NCBI GenBank assembly: GCA_902778055.1
Contig: CACYWL010000003.1
Location: 124,001-188,000 of the forward strand
Length of the DNA stretch: 64,000 nt
Reading direction: 5' to 3'
Origin: an uncultured Eubacteriales bacterium
GTDB taxonomy: Bacteria; Bacillota; Clostridia; Christensenellales; Aristaeellaceae
Shown: positions 27,882 to 36,364 of the stretch, one piece after another
Layout of the letters: every line of letters starts with the position of its first letter
How positions within the stretch are numbered: the stretch's first letter is position 1
Notes under the pieces: generated by a model
Told to the model about the DNA's origin: nothing
Databases searched by the model: none
What the model saw: the letters and a program-made list of their open reading frames with translations, nothing else
Made by a program: the position numbers and the translations under genes

Positions 27882-28979
27882 ATGAGGAAGAACAGGCTGA
27901 TCAGCCTGGCCGCAGCGGCGGTGCTGCTGCTGGGCTCCGCCCAGGCTGCGAAGGCTCCGACGCTGCAGGAGCTGCAGGCGGAAATGGAAGGCCGAAGCGC
28001 CGAGGAGATCCGGAGCTGGTGCGCGGAGCAGTTTGAATCGGCCGTGCATGCGGATCCGGCGGACATCCCGTGGCCGGACAACCGGCAGGAGGACGGATAT
28101 CTGCCGGAGGGCGAATTTGTGTTCGAGGATCCGGAGCAGGGCCTGTGGGCCTATCTCAGCCCCTCCCTGCAGGTGGAGATCGTCCGGTATGACATGTCGG
28201 AGCCGCCTCAGATCTGGTACGAGGCGAACGTGATCTTCCGGCCGGAGCAGGAGATTTTTCAGCAGTACACCTATGTAAACGCGAAATTCAAGAATCAGGA
28301 GATCTGGCCTGCGACGCTGGCGCAGACCAGCCGCCTGGTGTTTGCGATGAACGCGGATTACCATCTGAACCGGGTCAACCAGAAGTGGCCGACGGGAAAC
28401 ATCATCCGGAGGGGAGAGGTGCTTTACAGCGCCGACGCGAAGAAGGGCATGAAGTTTCCGAACCTGGACACGCTGGCCGTCCGGAATGACGGAAGCTTCT
28501 CCGTCTACGATGCTCATGAGGTGACCGCGGAGGAGCTGCTGGCGCAGGCGGAGCCGGGGGATCCGTCCTTTGTGCATGACGCGCTGAGCTTCGGTCCTTA
28601 CCTGATCCGGGACGGGCAGATCCGCCTGTACGACGGGAACAGCGCGGATGTCCCGGAACCGCGGAGCGCCTACGGCATGATCCGCCCCGGCCATCTGTTT
28701 TTCGTCATGGTCGAGGGAAAAATCCCGAAGAAGAACGGCCTGCGCGGCGAGCAGGGCCTGAACCTGTGGCAGCTGGCCCAGCTGATGTATGCCCGGGGAT
28801 GCACCGAGGCACTGAATGTGGACGGAGGAAGCACCGCGGTCATGCTTTTCATGGGGGAACGGCTGAACCGAACCGGGAAGGCCACGGCTCTGGGCAGTCC
28901 CCGAAATCAGCATGAGCTTTTCGGTATCGGGATCAGTGAGCTGGTTCATACGGACAAAATGGACGGGGAGAAGAAGTAA
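27882..28979 (+). CDS. Secreted phosphodiester glycosidase-like protein, diverged paralogue 4
   Basis: 365 residues. Signal peptide (AAVLLLGSAQA-A) without the ELPLD motif. The core is recognisable but altered: FAMNADYHLN in place of NGDF, ALSFGPYLIRDG, and ALNVDGGSTAVMLF in place of NLDGG. It ends with ELFGIGISELV instead of DIIYFAxA. The changes at the signature positions suggest a different substrate or reduced activity. Start after GAGGAAAGAGGGAAG. It has an extra charged N-terminal region of about 60 residues (LQELQAEMEGRSAEEIRSW). Confidence 0.75.
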   Translation: MRKNRLISLAAAAVLLLGSAQAAKAPTLQELQAEMEGRSAEEIRSWCAEQFESAVHADPADIPWPDNRQEDGYLPEGEFVFEDPEQGLWAYLSPSLQVEIVRYDMSEPPQIWYEANVIFRPEQEIFQQYTYVNAKFKNQEIWPATLAQTSRLVFAMNADYHLNRVNQKWPTGNIIRRGEVLYSADAKKGMKFPNLDTLAVRNDGSFSVYDAHEVTAEELLAQAEPGDPSFVHDALSFGPYLIRDGQIRLYDGNSADVPEPRSAYGMIRPGHLFFVMVEGKIPKKNGLRGEQGLNLWQLAQLMYARGCTEALNVDGGSTAVMLFMGERLNRTGKATALGSPRNQHELFGIGISELVHTDKMDGEKK

Positions 28980-29029
28980 GCGGGCCGGCAAAACCGGTGT
29001 GAAAACCTGAACGGAGGAGGGAAACCCGC

Positions 29030-30973
29030 ATGGGCAGGAGAATTCTCGGAATCATGCTCGGCCTGGCGCTGCTCTGCGCCTTTGCGGCGGGGGCGTGGGC
29101 GGAAAAGACAGAGACGCTGGAGATCAACGGCCTGAAAATCCGCCCCGGGATGACCGCCTTCTCCACGCTGAAGGGAAGACAGGAACCCCGCTATACCGCC
29201 GAGGACGTGGCCGGTCCGCTGCAGGAATACTGTCCGGGTCTGCTGGCGCTGGATCTGGGCCACAACGATGTCAGCGATCTCCGCTTTCTGAAGGCCTGGC
29301 CGAAGCTGCGCCGGCTGATCATCGTGGATTCCAAAACCCCGATCACGGATATTTCTCCGCTGGCGGAGCTGGAGGATCTGGAATACGTCGAACTGTTCAT
29401 GCAGAACATCACCGATCTCTCGCCGCTGGCGGGGAAGACGCACCTGATGGATCTGAATCTGGCGCACAACGATATTTCCGATCTGAAGCCGCTTTACGGC
29501 TGCACGGGACTGAAGCGGCTCTGGATTTCCTATAATCGACGCCTGACCCAGGAGGCGATCGATGCCTTCAGGGCGGCGGTGCCGGAGTGCCAGGTTGTGG
29601 TCGGAGAATGGAGCTCCACCGGCCGCGGCTGGCGGGAAACGGCACAGGGACCCGTGCCGCACTACGAGATTCTCATGGAGAGCTTCCGGACCGGCGAATA
29701 CATTCCCTTCGCGGAGTCCGCTCCGCTGGAGCCGGCCGCGGAGACCGAGGAGCCGGCAAAGCGCCCGGAGACCGCGGAAAAGGTGAATGCCCCGGAGACC
29801 GAAGAAGCTGCGGAGAAGACGGAAACCGCGGAGAGTGCGAAAACGGATTCTCCGGAAGAGACCGCCTCCCCGGAGCGGTCCGTGCTGCCGATGCTGCGAA
29901 ACGGCGGAAGCTTTGTCTATGTGGTCCGGGAGGACGGGCAGATCGTCGGCTGGGGGGACAACCGCGTGGGCCAGCTGGGCACGGCGCCGAACCGGCTGCT
30001 TCTGACGCCGCAGCCTGCGGCGGACGGGCTGGACGGGCGGGATCTGTCGGATATCCAGTGCGGAAACGAAAACACCCTGTTCCTGATGAAGGACGGCACG
30101 GTGTACACCTGCGGCACCTATGCCCGGGGCACGCAGGGGCTGGGTAAGCGGAACACCATTGTGAAAACCCCCACGCAGATTCCCGGGCTGGAGCACATTG
30201 TGCAGATCTCCTGCGGGTTTGGCCATAATGCGGCCCTGGACGCGGAGGGACATCTCTGGATCTGGGGGCGCAACGATTACGGTCAGCTGGGGCTGGGGGA
30301 CAAAAGCTCCCGAAATACCCCGGTGAAGCTCCCGCTGGAGGGAATCACGGCCGTGAGCTGCGGAGGGAAATTTACCCTGGCGCAGGAACGGGAAGGAACC
30401 CTCTGGGGATGGGGATCCAATACCCACCAGGTTCTGGCGGCCGGAATGAGGCAGGCCTATACGGAGCCCATGAAGCTGGAGGGATTTGAGGGAAAGCGGA
30501 TTACCGCCTTTTCAGGGGGATCGGACTGCGCCTTCTGGCTGGATGATGAAGGCACGCTCTGGACCCGGGGCCGCAATGAGTACAGGCAGCTGGGATCCTC
30601 CGCCGCGGCTTGGAAAATGTCTCCGGAGCTGACGACGGTGGATATTCCGGAAAAGGTGCTGGAGGTCTGTGCCTACTCGGCGGCGACGGCGGCCCGGACG
30701 GAAAACGGAAATGTCTATATCTGGGGCAGCGTCAGCGCGGGACAGCTCGGGACCGGGAAGGCACCCAACGGGACGCTGCCGGTGCTGGCCTGGGACCGGG
30801 GAGACGCGGAGGAGATCGCGATGGGCAGCCTGATCAGCTCCGTCCTGACCCGGGAAGGCCGGGTCTATGTATCCGGATACAATGCCTACGGACAGCTGGG
30901 GGACGGCACACAGCGCAGCTCCCGCAGTTGGGTATGGAACGGAACGGAGACAAAGGCGGAGGATACTCCCTAA
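29030..30973 (+). CDS. Secreted LRR-RCC1 fusion protein
   Basis: 647 residues. Signal peptide (AAGAWA-E), then LRRs at about 65-170: LLALDLGHNDVSDL, LRRLIIVDSKTPITDISPL, LEYVELFMQNITDLSPL, LMDLNLAHNDISDLKPL, LKRLWISYNRRL. A low-complexity Glu/Ala/Thr linker (about 235-285) joins a C-terminal RCC1 beta-propeller (about 290-647). Its repeats include GWGDNRVGQLG, CGTYARGTQGLG, WGRNDYGQLGLG, GWGSNTHQVL, RGRNEYRQLG, WGSVSAGQLGTG and SGYNAYGQLGDG, about seven, enough for one propeller. The LRR part is related to the 22809-23732 protein. Both halves are binding scaffolds; no catalytic motif is seen. GGAGGAGGGAAAC precedes the ATG. Confidence 0.85.
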   Translation: MGRRILGIMLGLALLCAFAAGAWAEKTETLEINGLKIRPGMTAFSTLKGRQEPRYTAEDVAGPLQEYCPGLLALDLGHNDVSDLRFLKAWPKLRRLIIVDSKTPITDISPLAELEDLEYVELFMQNITDLSPLAGKTHLMDLNLAHNDISDLKPLYGCTGLKRLWISYNRRLTQEAIDAFRAAVPECQVVVGEWSSTGRGWRETAQGPVPHYEILMESFRTGEYIPFAESAPLEPAAETEEPAKRPETAEKVNAPETEEAAEKTETAESAKTDSPEETASPERSVLPMLRNGGSFVYVVREDGQIVGWGDNRVGQLGTAPNRLLLTPQPAADGLDGRDLSDIQCGNENTLFLMKDGTVYTCGTYARGTQGLGKRNTIVKTPTQIPGLEHIVQISCGFGHNAALDAEGHLWIWGRNDYGQLGLGDKSSRNTPVKLPLEGITAVSCGGKFTLAQEREGTLWGWGSNTHQVLAAGMRQAYTEPMKLEGFEGKRITAFSGGSDCAFWLDDEGTLWTRGRNEYRQLGSSAAAWKMSPELTTVDIPEKVLEVCAYSAATAARTENGNVYIWGSVSAGQLGTGKAPNGTLPVLAWDRGDAEEIAMGSLISSVLTREGRVYVSGYNAYGQLGDGTQRSSRSWVWNGTETKAEDTP

Positions 30974-30992
30974 GCCTTCGGCGGGGAGCGGC

Positions 30993-31015
30993 CCGCCCGG
31001 GAGAATGACGGGCGG
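30993..31015. repeat. GC-rich hairpin after the LRR-RCC1 gene
   Basis: CCGCCCG / CGGGCGG arms with a 9-base loop, no T tract. Possibly an mRNA stabiliser within the operon. Confidence 0.4.
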
Positions 31016-31073
31016 AGGGGCCGGGCCGGCGTCCTGAAGGAAAAAGGAAAACGAATATACAGGAGAAAAAACG

Positions 31074-32120
31074 GTGAAACAGAAAAGAGGAAGGATCATC
31101 AGACGGCTGGCCGCCTGCCTGCTGGCTGCTGCGCTGGCCGGAATGGCGGGAACGCAGAATCCGGCGGCCGGGGAGAAGGCGGAGCCGGCGGTTCCCGTGC
31201 TGGAACTGCCGGAGGCGGAGCAGGGACGGGTGGAGGAGATCCCGGTGGAGCAGGACAGCCTGCAGAACTCCCTTCCGCCGCTGGAATCCTGCTATCTTTA
31301 CGGCGGAGAAGACGAAAACCCGACAGGCTATGCGGATCCTTCCATCACGGTGAATCTGGGCACGGGCACGATCTACGGCACGAAGTATCTGTATGCCCGG
31401 ATCAAAATAGCCAGCGCCTCGCAGCTGCGGACGCTGCTGGCCTCCCCGGTGGGCAAGCAGGGCACAAGCCCGGGCCACAACCTGGCGAAGCGCGTTCAGG
31501 CGGTGATCGCGATCAACGGCGACTTCTGCGGCGGGGACGGGGTTACCCAGGGCGCGCTGATGCGGCAGGGAGAAATGCTTCGCCAGCGCTGCGACGGAAG
31601 ATTCGATCTCCTGGCGGTGGACCGGGCGGGGGATTTCCATATTCTCCGGAACGCGAAGGATGAGGACGTCCAGGCGCTGGGGGATCAGGCAGTGAATATT
31701 TTCACCTTCGGCCCGGCGCTGGTTGTGGACGGGGAGCCGATCTACGGCGGGAACCGGATCAACCTGGGCCGGAACAAGCAGGCGCAGAGAATGGCAATCT
31801 GCCAGACCGGTCCTCTCGAGTATCTGCTGATCACCAGCGAGGGGCCGGAAAATCCGACGGGGAACGACAGAACCCAGGGGCTGACGCTGGATCAGTTTGT
31901 GGATCTGGTTTCCTCCATGCCGGACGTGAAAATGGCCTATAACCTCGACGGAGGCTCCTCGGCGACAATGGTTTTCCGGAGCGGGGAGAAGAACTGGACA
32001 AAGATCAATGCCCTCAGCAGCGGGAAGATCCGTCCGCTGAAGGATATCATCTACTTTGCCACGGCCTTTGATCCGGAGAAAAATGATTTTACGGTGAAAG
32101 AAGGGGCGGAGGAGCCGTAG
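31074..32120 (+). CDS. Secreted phosphodiester glycosidase (NAGPA family), paralogue 5
   Basis: 348 residues from a GTG start with AGGAG upstream. Signal peptide-like N-terminus (LAACLLAAALAGMAGT), then VPVLELPEAEQ. Core: YADPSITVNLG, IAINGDFC, GALMRQGEML, IFTFGPALVVDG, MAYNLDGGSSATMVF and LKDIIYFATAFDPE. Signature positions intact. It lies 94 bases upstream of the YidC-TagF fusion in the same orientation. No promoter with acceptable -35 and -10 spacing was found in that gap, so the two are probably on one transcript. Confidence 0.85.
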   Translation: MKQKRGRIIRRLAACLLAAALAGMAGTQNPAAGEKAEPAVPVLELPEAEQGRVEEIPVEQDSLQNSLPPLESCYLYGGEDENPTGYADPSITVNLGTGTIYGTKYLYARIKIASASQLRTLLASPVGKQGTSPGHNLAKRVQAVIAINGDFCGGDGVTQGALMRQGEMLRQRCDGRFDLLAVDRAGDFHILRNAKDEDVQALGDQAVNIFTFGPALVVDGEPIYGGNRINLGRNKQAQRMAICQTGPLEYLLITSEGPENPTGNDRTQGLTLDQFVDLVSSMPDVKMAYNLDGGSSATMVFRSGEKNWTKINALSSGKIRPLKDIIYFATAFDPEKNDFTVKEGAEEP

Positions 32121-32214
32121 GAATCCGGTGTGCACGGAGGGGCTGGAGGGCCCGCCCTGCGCAAAAGGGTAAATAATACCACGCTGTCCGGGGATGGATC
32201 GGGAGGATGACTGT

Positions 32215-34143
32215 ATGCAGGCGGTAATGAACGGGATCGGCTCGGTACTGGGGGCAGTGATGGAGGTCTGCCACGGAATCTGCCAGAACTATGGATGGGC
32301 GATTATCCTCTTTACCCTGGCCTCGAAGGTGATTCTGCTTCCGCTGAGCATCTGGGTGCATCTGAACGGGCTGAAGATGGTCCGCCTGATGCCGGAGATC
32401 AACTGGCTGCACGTGAACCATTACGGGGACAAGGATGCCATCGCGGAGGGTCAGGCGGACCTGTACAAGCGGGAGAAGTACAACCCGCTGGCCGGCATTG
32501 TGCCGGTGATTGTGCAGCTGATCCTTCTGCTGGGGCTGGTGGATGTTATCCGCGGGCTGATCGACCGGGGAACCGGCGCGGAGATGGTTTTCGCGGGGAT
32601 CAATCTGGGCTGGGTGCCCGCAGAACGGGGAGGTATTTCCCTTCTGGTGCCGGTGGCCGCGGCGCTGAGCGCGCTGATCATGTGCGTGACGCAGAACCGC
32701 TCCCAGGCGCTGCAGGCGGAGCAGAGTCGGCTCAATCAGATCGGCATGCTGGTGATCTCTGTGGGGCTGAGCCTGTATTTGGGCTTTTTCGTGCCGGCCG
32801 GCATCGGCCTGTACTGGATTGCCAGCAACCTGCTTTCCGTGGTGCAGATGTATCTGCTGAACTGGGCGATTCCGCCGGAAAAGCACGTGGATTATCCGGA
32901 GCTGGAAAGGAGCCGGCAGGCTCTGGCGGAAATTGAAAACCTGGACGGAGGGAAAAAGAGCCTTTTCTCCAGAGATCCCAACGCGAAGCGGGAAAGGGCG
33001 GATTACAGGCGCTTCTTTTCCGTGCGGAACCGGCATGTGGTTTTCTATTCCGAAAAGAGCGGATTCTGGAAGTACTATCAGGACATCATCGAGGAGCTGC
33101 TGAAAGGCAGCAACCTGCGGATCCATTATGTGACCAACGATCCGGAGGATCAGATTTTCGAGCGCGCGAAAAGCGAGCCGCGCATCATCCCCTATTATAT
33201 CGGCCCGAAAAAGATCATCACGCTGATGATGAAAATGGATGCGGACATCGTGGTGATGACGACGCCGGATCTGGAAACCTTTCATATCAAGCGGTCCTAT
33301 GTCCGGAAGAATATTGAGTATATCTATGCCCCGCATGACCCCATGAGCGTCCACATGAGCTTCCGGGAGGGGGCGCTGGACCATTTTGACACGGTGCTCT
33401 GCGTCGGCCCGCAGCAGGTTCGGGAGATTCGGAAAACCGAGGAGGTATACGGCCTGCCGGCCAAAACGCTGGTGCCCTGCGGCTATGCGCTGCTGGATGA
33501 CCTGATCCGGGAGCAGGAAAAGCGGGAAGCCGGGCCGGAGGACGGCCTGATCAGGATCCTGATCGCGCCGAGCTGGAATGAGGACAACATTCTGGACTCC
33601 TGCATTGACGGACTGCTGGAGCAGCTGCTTCGGGCAGACCGGATCATCACGGTCCGGCCCCATCCGGAATATGTCAAGCGCTACGGACCCCGCATGGAGG
33701 CCCTGATGAACCGCTGGGCGGACCGGACCGGTCCGGGTCTGTGCTTCGAAACGGATTTTTCCTCCCACCGCTCCATGGATGAGGCGGACGTGCTGATTTC
33801 GGACTGGTCCGGCATCGCGTACGAGTATTCTTATTCCACGGGCCGGCCGACGCTGTTCATCAACACGAAGGTCAAGGCGCCCAATCCCAACTGGGAAAAG
33901 ATCGGGATTACCCCGCTGGAGATTTCCCTGCGGGACCGGATCGGAAGGTCGCTGAACAAGGATCAGCTGGATCGGGTGAACGGCATCATGGACGAGATGG
34001 CCGGGGAAAAGGAACTCTGGCGGGACCGGATCGCGAAGGTGCGGGAGGAGAACATTTTCAATCCGGGCGAGGCGGGGAAAACCGCCGCGGACTATATCAT
34101 CGGAAGACTTACCGGCCGACGGAATCCGGAAAAAACGGACTGA
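32215..34143 (+). CDS. YidC/Oxa1 insertase-like domain fused to a CDP-glycerol glycerophosphotransferase (TagB/TagF type)
   Basis: 642 residues from the ATG at 32215, chosen because GGGAGG lies eight bases upstream (the in-frame ATG at 32194 has none). Residues 1-220 are YidC/Oxa1-like: WAIILFTLASKVILLPLSIW, with K38 where YidC has its groove arginine; LYKREKYNPLAGIVPVIVQL; and VPAGIGLYWIASNLLSVVQM. After a charged linker (about 225-270), residues 270-630 form a GT-B-type glycerophosphotransferase: IYAPHDPMSVHMSF, VRPHPEYVKRY, and DEADVLISDWSGIAYEY near the C-terminus. TagF-type enzymes add glycerol phosphate from CDP-glycerol to a polymer on the inner membrane face. The insertase-like part may anchor the enzyme or help insert a partner. 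No frameshift separates the halves. Confidence 0.88.
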   Translation: MQAVMNGIGSVLGAVMEVCHGICQNYGWAIILFTLASKVILLPLSIWVHLNGLKMVRLMPEINWLHVNHYGDKDAIAEGQADLYKREKYNPLAGIVPVIVQLILLLGLVDVIRGLIDRGTGAEMVFAGINLGWVPAERGGISLLVPVAAALSALIMCVTQNRSQALQAEQSRLNQIGMLVISVGLSLYLGFFVPAGIGLYWIASNLLSVVQMYLLNWAIPPEKHVDYPELERSRQALAEIENLDGGKKSLFSRDPNAKRERADYRRFFSVRNRHVVFYSEKSGFWKYYQDIIEELLKGSNLRIHYVTNDPEDQIFERAKSEPRIIPYYIGPKKIITLMMKMDADIVVMTTPDLETFHIKRSYVRKNIEYIYAPHDPMSVHMSFREGALDHFDTVLCVGPQQVREIRKTEEVYGLPAKTLVPCGYALLDDLIREQEKREAGPEDGLIRILIAPSWNEDNILDSCIDGLLEQLLRADRIITVRPHPEYVKRYGPRMEALMNRWADRTGPGLCFETDFSSHRSMDEADVLISDWSGIAYEYSYSTGRPTLFINTKVKAPNPNWEKIGITPLEISLRDRIGRSLNKDQLDRVNGIMDEMAGEKELWRDRIAKVREENIFNPGEAGKTAADYIIGRLTGRRNPEKTD

Positions 34144-34184
34144 CGGGACCGGAAGGACAGAAAAACAGGAAAGGGAAGAGCAAA

Positions 34185-34463
34185 ATGAAAAACGCAATGA
34201 GAAGACTTGGAGAAACAGCGGTGCTGACCGCAGGGTTCATGACTGCCCTGATGCCGGTGGCCCATGCCTACATCGATCCCTCGGCGACAACCTACCTGGT
34301 GCAGGCCATCGCGGGAATCGCCATTGCCGTGGGTTCCGTCGCGGTGGTTTTCTGGCGCCGGGCGAAGAACAAGCTGAAGGAAAAGGCCGGCATCGATTTT
34401 GACAGGAAGAAGGAATCCGAGGAAGACGTGGTGGCTGTGCCCCGGGAGGATCAGAAACCTTGA
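34185..34463 (+). CDS. Small membrane protein with YIDPS motif
   Basis: 92 residues: a signal peptide or first helix (VLTAGFMTALMPVAHA), then AYIDPSATTYLVQAIAGIAIAVG, a second helix (about 38-56), and a positively charged then acidic tail. From memory, small proteins with a YIDPxxxTY motif are frequent beside surface-polymer and membrane-sulfatase genes in Clostridia, without an assigned function. It lies between the YidC-TagF fusion (41-base gap) and the sulfatase, whose ATG shares one base with its stop (TGATG), so it is probably a partner or subunit of one of them. Confidence 0.7.
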   Translation: MKNAMRRLGETAVLTAGFMTALMPVAHAYIDPSATTYLVQAIAGIAIAVGSVAVVFWRRAKNKLKEKAGIDFDRKKESEEDVVAVPREDQKP

Positions 34464-36253
34464 TGAAAAAACAAAACCGGCGGTCCCCGGGGACAATTCT
34501 GTCCTGCTGTCTGTTTCTGACCCTGACCGTGGCGTTCTTCTCCCCGATGGAAGTGGTGCTGATGAACGCGGAGGAATTCAATTTTCCCTTTGAGAACGTC
34601 TGGTGGTTTCAACTGGGGATCGCTCTGGCCGCGGGGCTGCTCCTCTCGCTGGTGCTGCTGGCGCTGCCGCCCCGGGCGGGGAGAATCGCCGCGGCCGTGC
34701 CGCTGGGGCTGGGACTGGCTGCCTATGTCCAGGCGATGTTTCTGAACGGGGCGATGGTTTCCCTGACAGGGGCCCGGATGAAGCTGACGGACGGGAAAAG
34801 GACGGGCAACCTGGTGATCTGGGCACTGATCCTCCTGGCCGTGCTTATCGGGACCGTGCTTCTTCAGCGAAAGAACCGGAAACGGACGGATCTGGTGATG
34901 CGGGGCCTGTCGCTGGCGCTGATTGCCGTTCAGTCGGCGGCGATGGTCAGCCAGGCGCTGACAGGCGGCACCCCGGAAAAAAAGCCGGAGCAGTATCTGA
35001 GCGTGGAAGGCGAATTTGAGCTGGCCCGGGATACCAACGTGATCGAATTCGTGCTGGATACGGCGGACGGAACCTTTGTCCGCCGGATGCTGGAGCTCTT
35101 TCCGGAGCTCAGCGACAGCCTGGCCGGATGGGTCTATTATCCCAATGCCACCAGCACCCACAGCCGGACCTATCCGTCCATCCCCTATATGCTGACCGGC
35201 GAGATCTGCCATATGGACGTGCCCGTCTCCGACTACGTGGACCGTGCCTTTGAAAACAGCAGCTTTCTGAAGGGACTGTACGAAAAGGGAACGGATATCC
35301 GGATTTTTACCTGGAATCCGGCTCTGGTTTCCGCTTCCGCGGGGGACTATATCGCCAACAGCTCGGGATACAGATACAGCCGGTTTGAGAATCTGAATCT
35401 GCCGAAGCTGGAAGAGAATCTGATGCATATCGCGCTTTACAAGAGCCTGCCGTATCAGTTCAAGAATTCCTTTCAGTACAACATTGTCCTGATCAATTAC
35501 AACTCCTTCCGGATGTCCGAAGCCTTCAACCGGGACTTCTCCTACATGGATCCCTCCTTCCGGAACGATCTGATGATCTATGATCCGATGACCGTCACGG
35601 ACGGCTACAGCCGGGCGTATCGCTTCTATCACCTGTTCGGCACGCATCCGGGGGCGGACTGGGATGAAAACCTGGAGGGCGCGGAGGACGCGGAGGAAGC
35701 CGCCTGGGATCTGGACTTCCGGGCCCGGGCGCTGCGGGGGTCCTTCAGGATGATAGAGGAGTACATCGGCTGCATGAAGGAGCTGGGCCTCTATGACCGC
35801 GCAACGATTATTGTGACCGCGGATCACGGCATTTCCGACGATGAGGACATGGTGACGAACCTGGACAGGAAAACCGTTTCCTGCCCGATCATGATGGTAA
35901 AGTATGCTCAGTGCGACCAGAGCAGGCCCATGCAGGTGGACTACTCTCCGGTGGCCCACGAGGATATTTTCGCGACGGTGGAGGAGGCGCTCGGCGCCCC
36001 GGTCTCCGGCACGGGCAGCGGCCGGGCCCTGAACGAATACACGAAGGACGAGCCCCGCGACCGGTTTTATTATCACTCGGCCTTCCGGTCGGATGAGGAG
36101 GGAGAAATTGCCCTGCGGGAATACCTGATCGACGGGGATGCCGAGGAACTGTCCAACTGGCATATCACCGGGAACTGGTGGCCGGTGCTCTATTCGGAAA
36201 ACACTGTCTCGGATGAGAAATTTGAGGAGCTGCCGGAGGCGAAAGGCATCTGA
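34463..36253 (+). CDS. Membrane sulfatase/alkaline phosphatase-superfamily protein with LtaS-like topology
   Basis: 596 residues from the ATG at 34463 (TGATG coupling; a TTG one codon earlier is an alternative, GGAGG being better spaced to it). Five N-terminal membrane segments (to about residue 165) precede an extracellular alkaline-phosphatase-fold domain, the topology of LTA synthase LtaS. Likely metal and nucleophile positions: NVIEFVLDTADG (first Asp), YPNATSTHSRTYPSIPYMLTG (Ser/Thr nucleophile region), and VTADHGISDD (Asp-His pair). Such enzymes transfer or hydrolyse phosphoglycerol or phosphoethanolamine on surface polymers. It ends the plus-strand locus at a strong terminator. Exact reaction not determinable. 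Confidence 0.8.
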   Translation: MKKQNRRSPGTILSCCLFLTLTVAFFSPMEVVLMNAEEFNFPFENVWWFQLGIALAAGLLLSLVLLALPPRAGRIAAAVPLGLGLAAYVQAMFLNGAMVSLTGARMKLTDGKRTGNLVIWALILLAVLIGTVLLQRKNRKRTDLVMRGLSLALIAVQSAAMVSQALTGGTPEKKPEQYLSVEGEFELARDTNVIEFVLDTADGTFVRRMLELFPELSDSLAGWVYYPNATSTHSRTYPSIPYMLTGEICHMDVPVSDYVDRAFENSSFLKGLYEKGTDIRIFTWNPALVSASAGDYIANSSGYRYSRFENLNLPKLEENLMHIALYKSLPYQFKNSFQYNIVLINYNSFRMSEAFNRDFSYMDPSFRNDLMIYDPMTVTDGYSRAYRFYHLFGTHPGADWDENLEGAEDAEEAAWDLDFRARALRGSFRMIEEYIGCMKELGLYDRATIIVTADHGISDDEDMVTNLDRKTVSCPIMMVKYAQCDQSRPMQVDYSPVAHEDIFATVEEALGAPVSGTGSGRALNEYTKDEPRDRFYYHSAFRSDEEGEIALREYLIDGDAEELSNWHITGNWWPVLYSENTVSDEKFEELPEAKGI

Positions 36254-36302
36254 CAGCCCTTCCTGTATTTCTCCCCGGATCGGAAAACGGACAGAGAAGA
36301 GC

Positions 36303-36336
36303 AAAACCCGGAGGGAGCGAATCCCTCCGGGTTTTT
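36303..36336. terminator. Bidirectional intrinsic terminator
   Basis: AAAACCCGGAGGGA (36303-36316) and TCCCTCCGGGTTTTT (36322-36336) form a perfect 14 bp stem with T runs on both strands, between the convergent sulfatase and mntP genes. Confidence 0.9.
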
Positions 36337-36364
36337 GCGTGCGCGGCGGAACGGCGCACACTGC

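Noticed and set aside
32121..32214. Separate promoter for the YidC-TagF fusion at the TAATAC near 32174
   Set aside because: No -35-like hexamer at 16-18 bases upstream.
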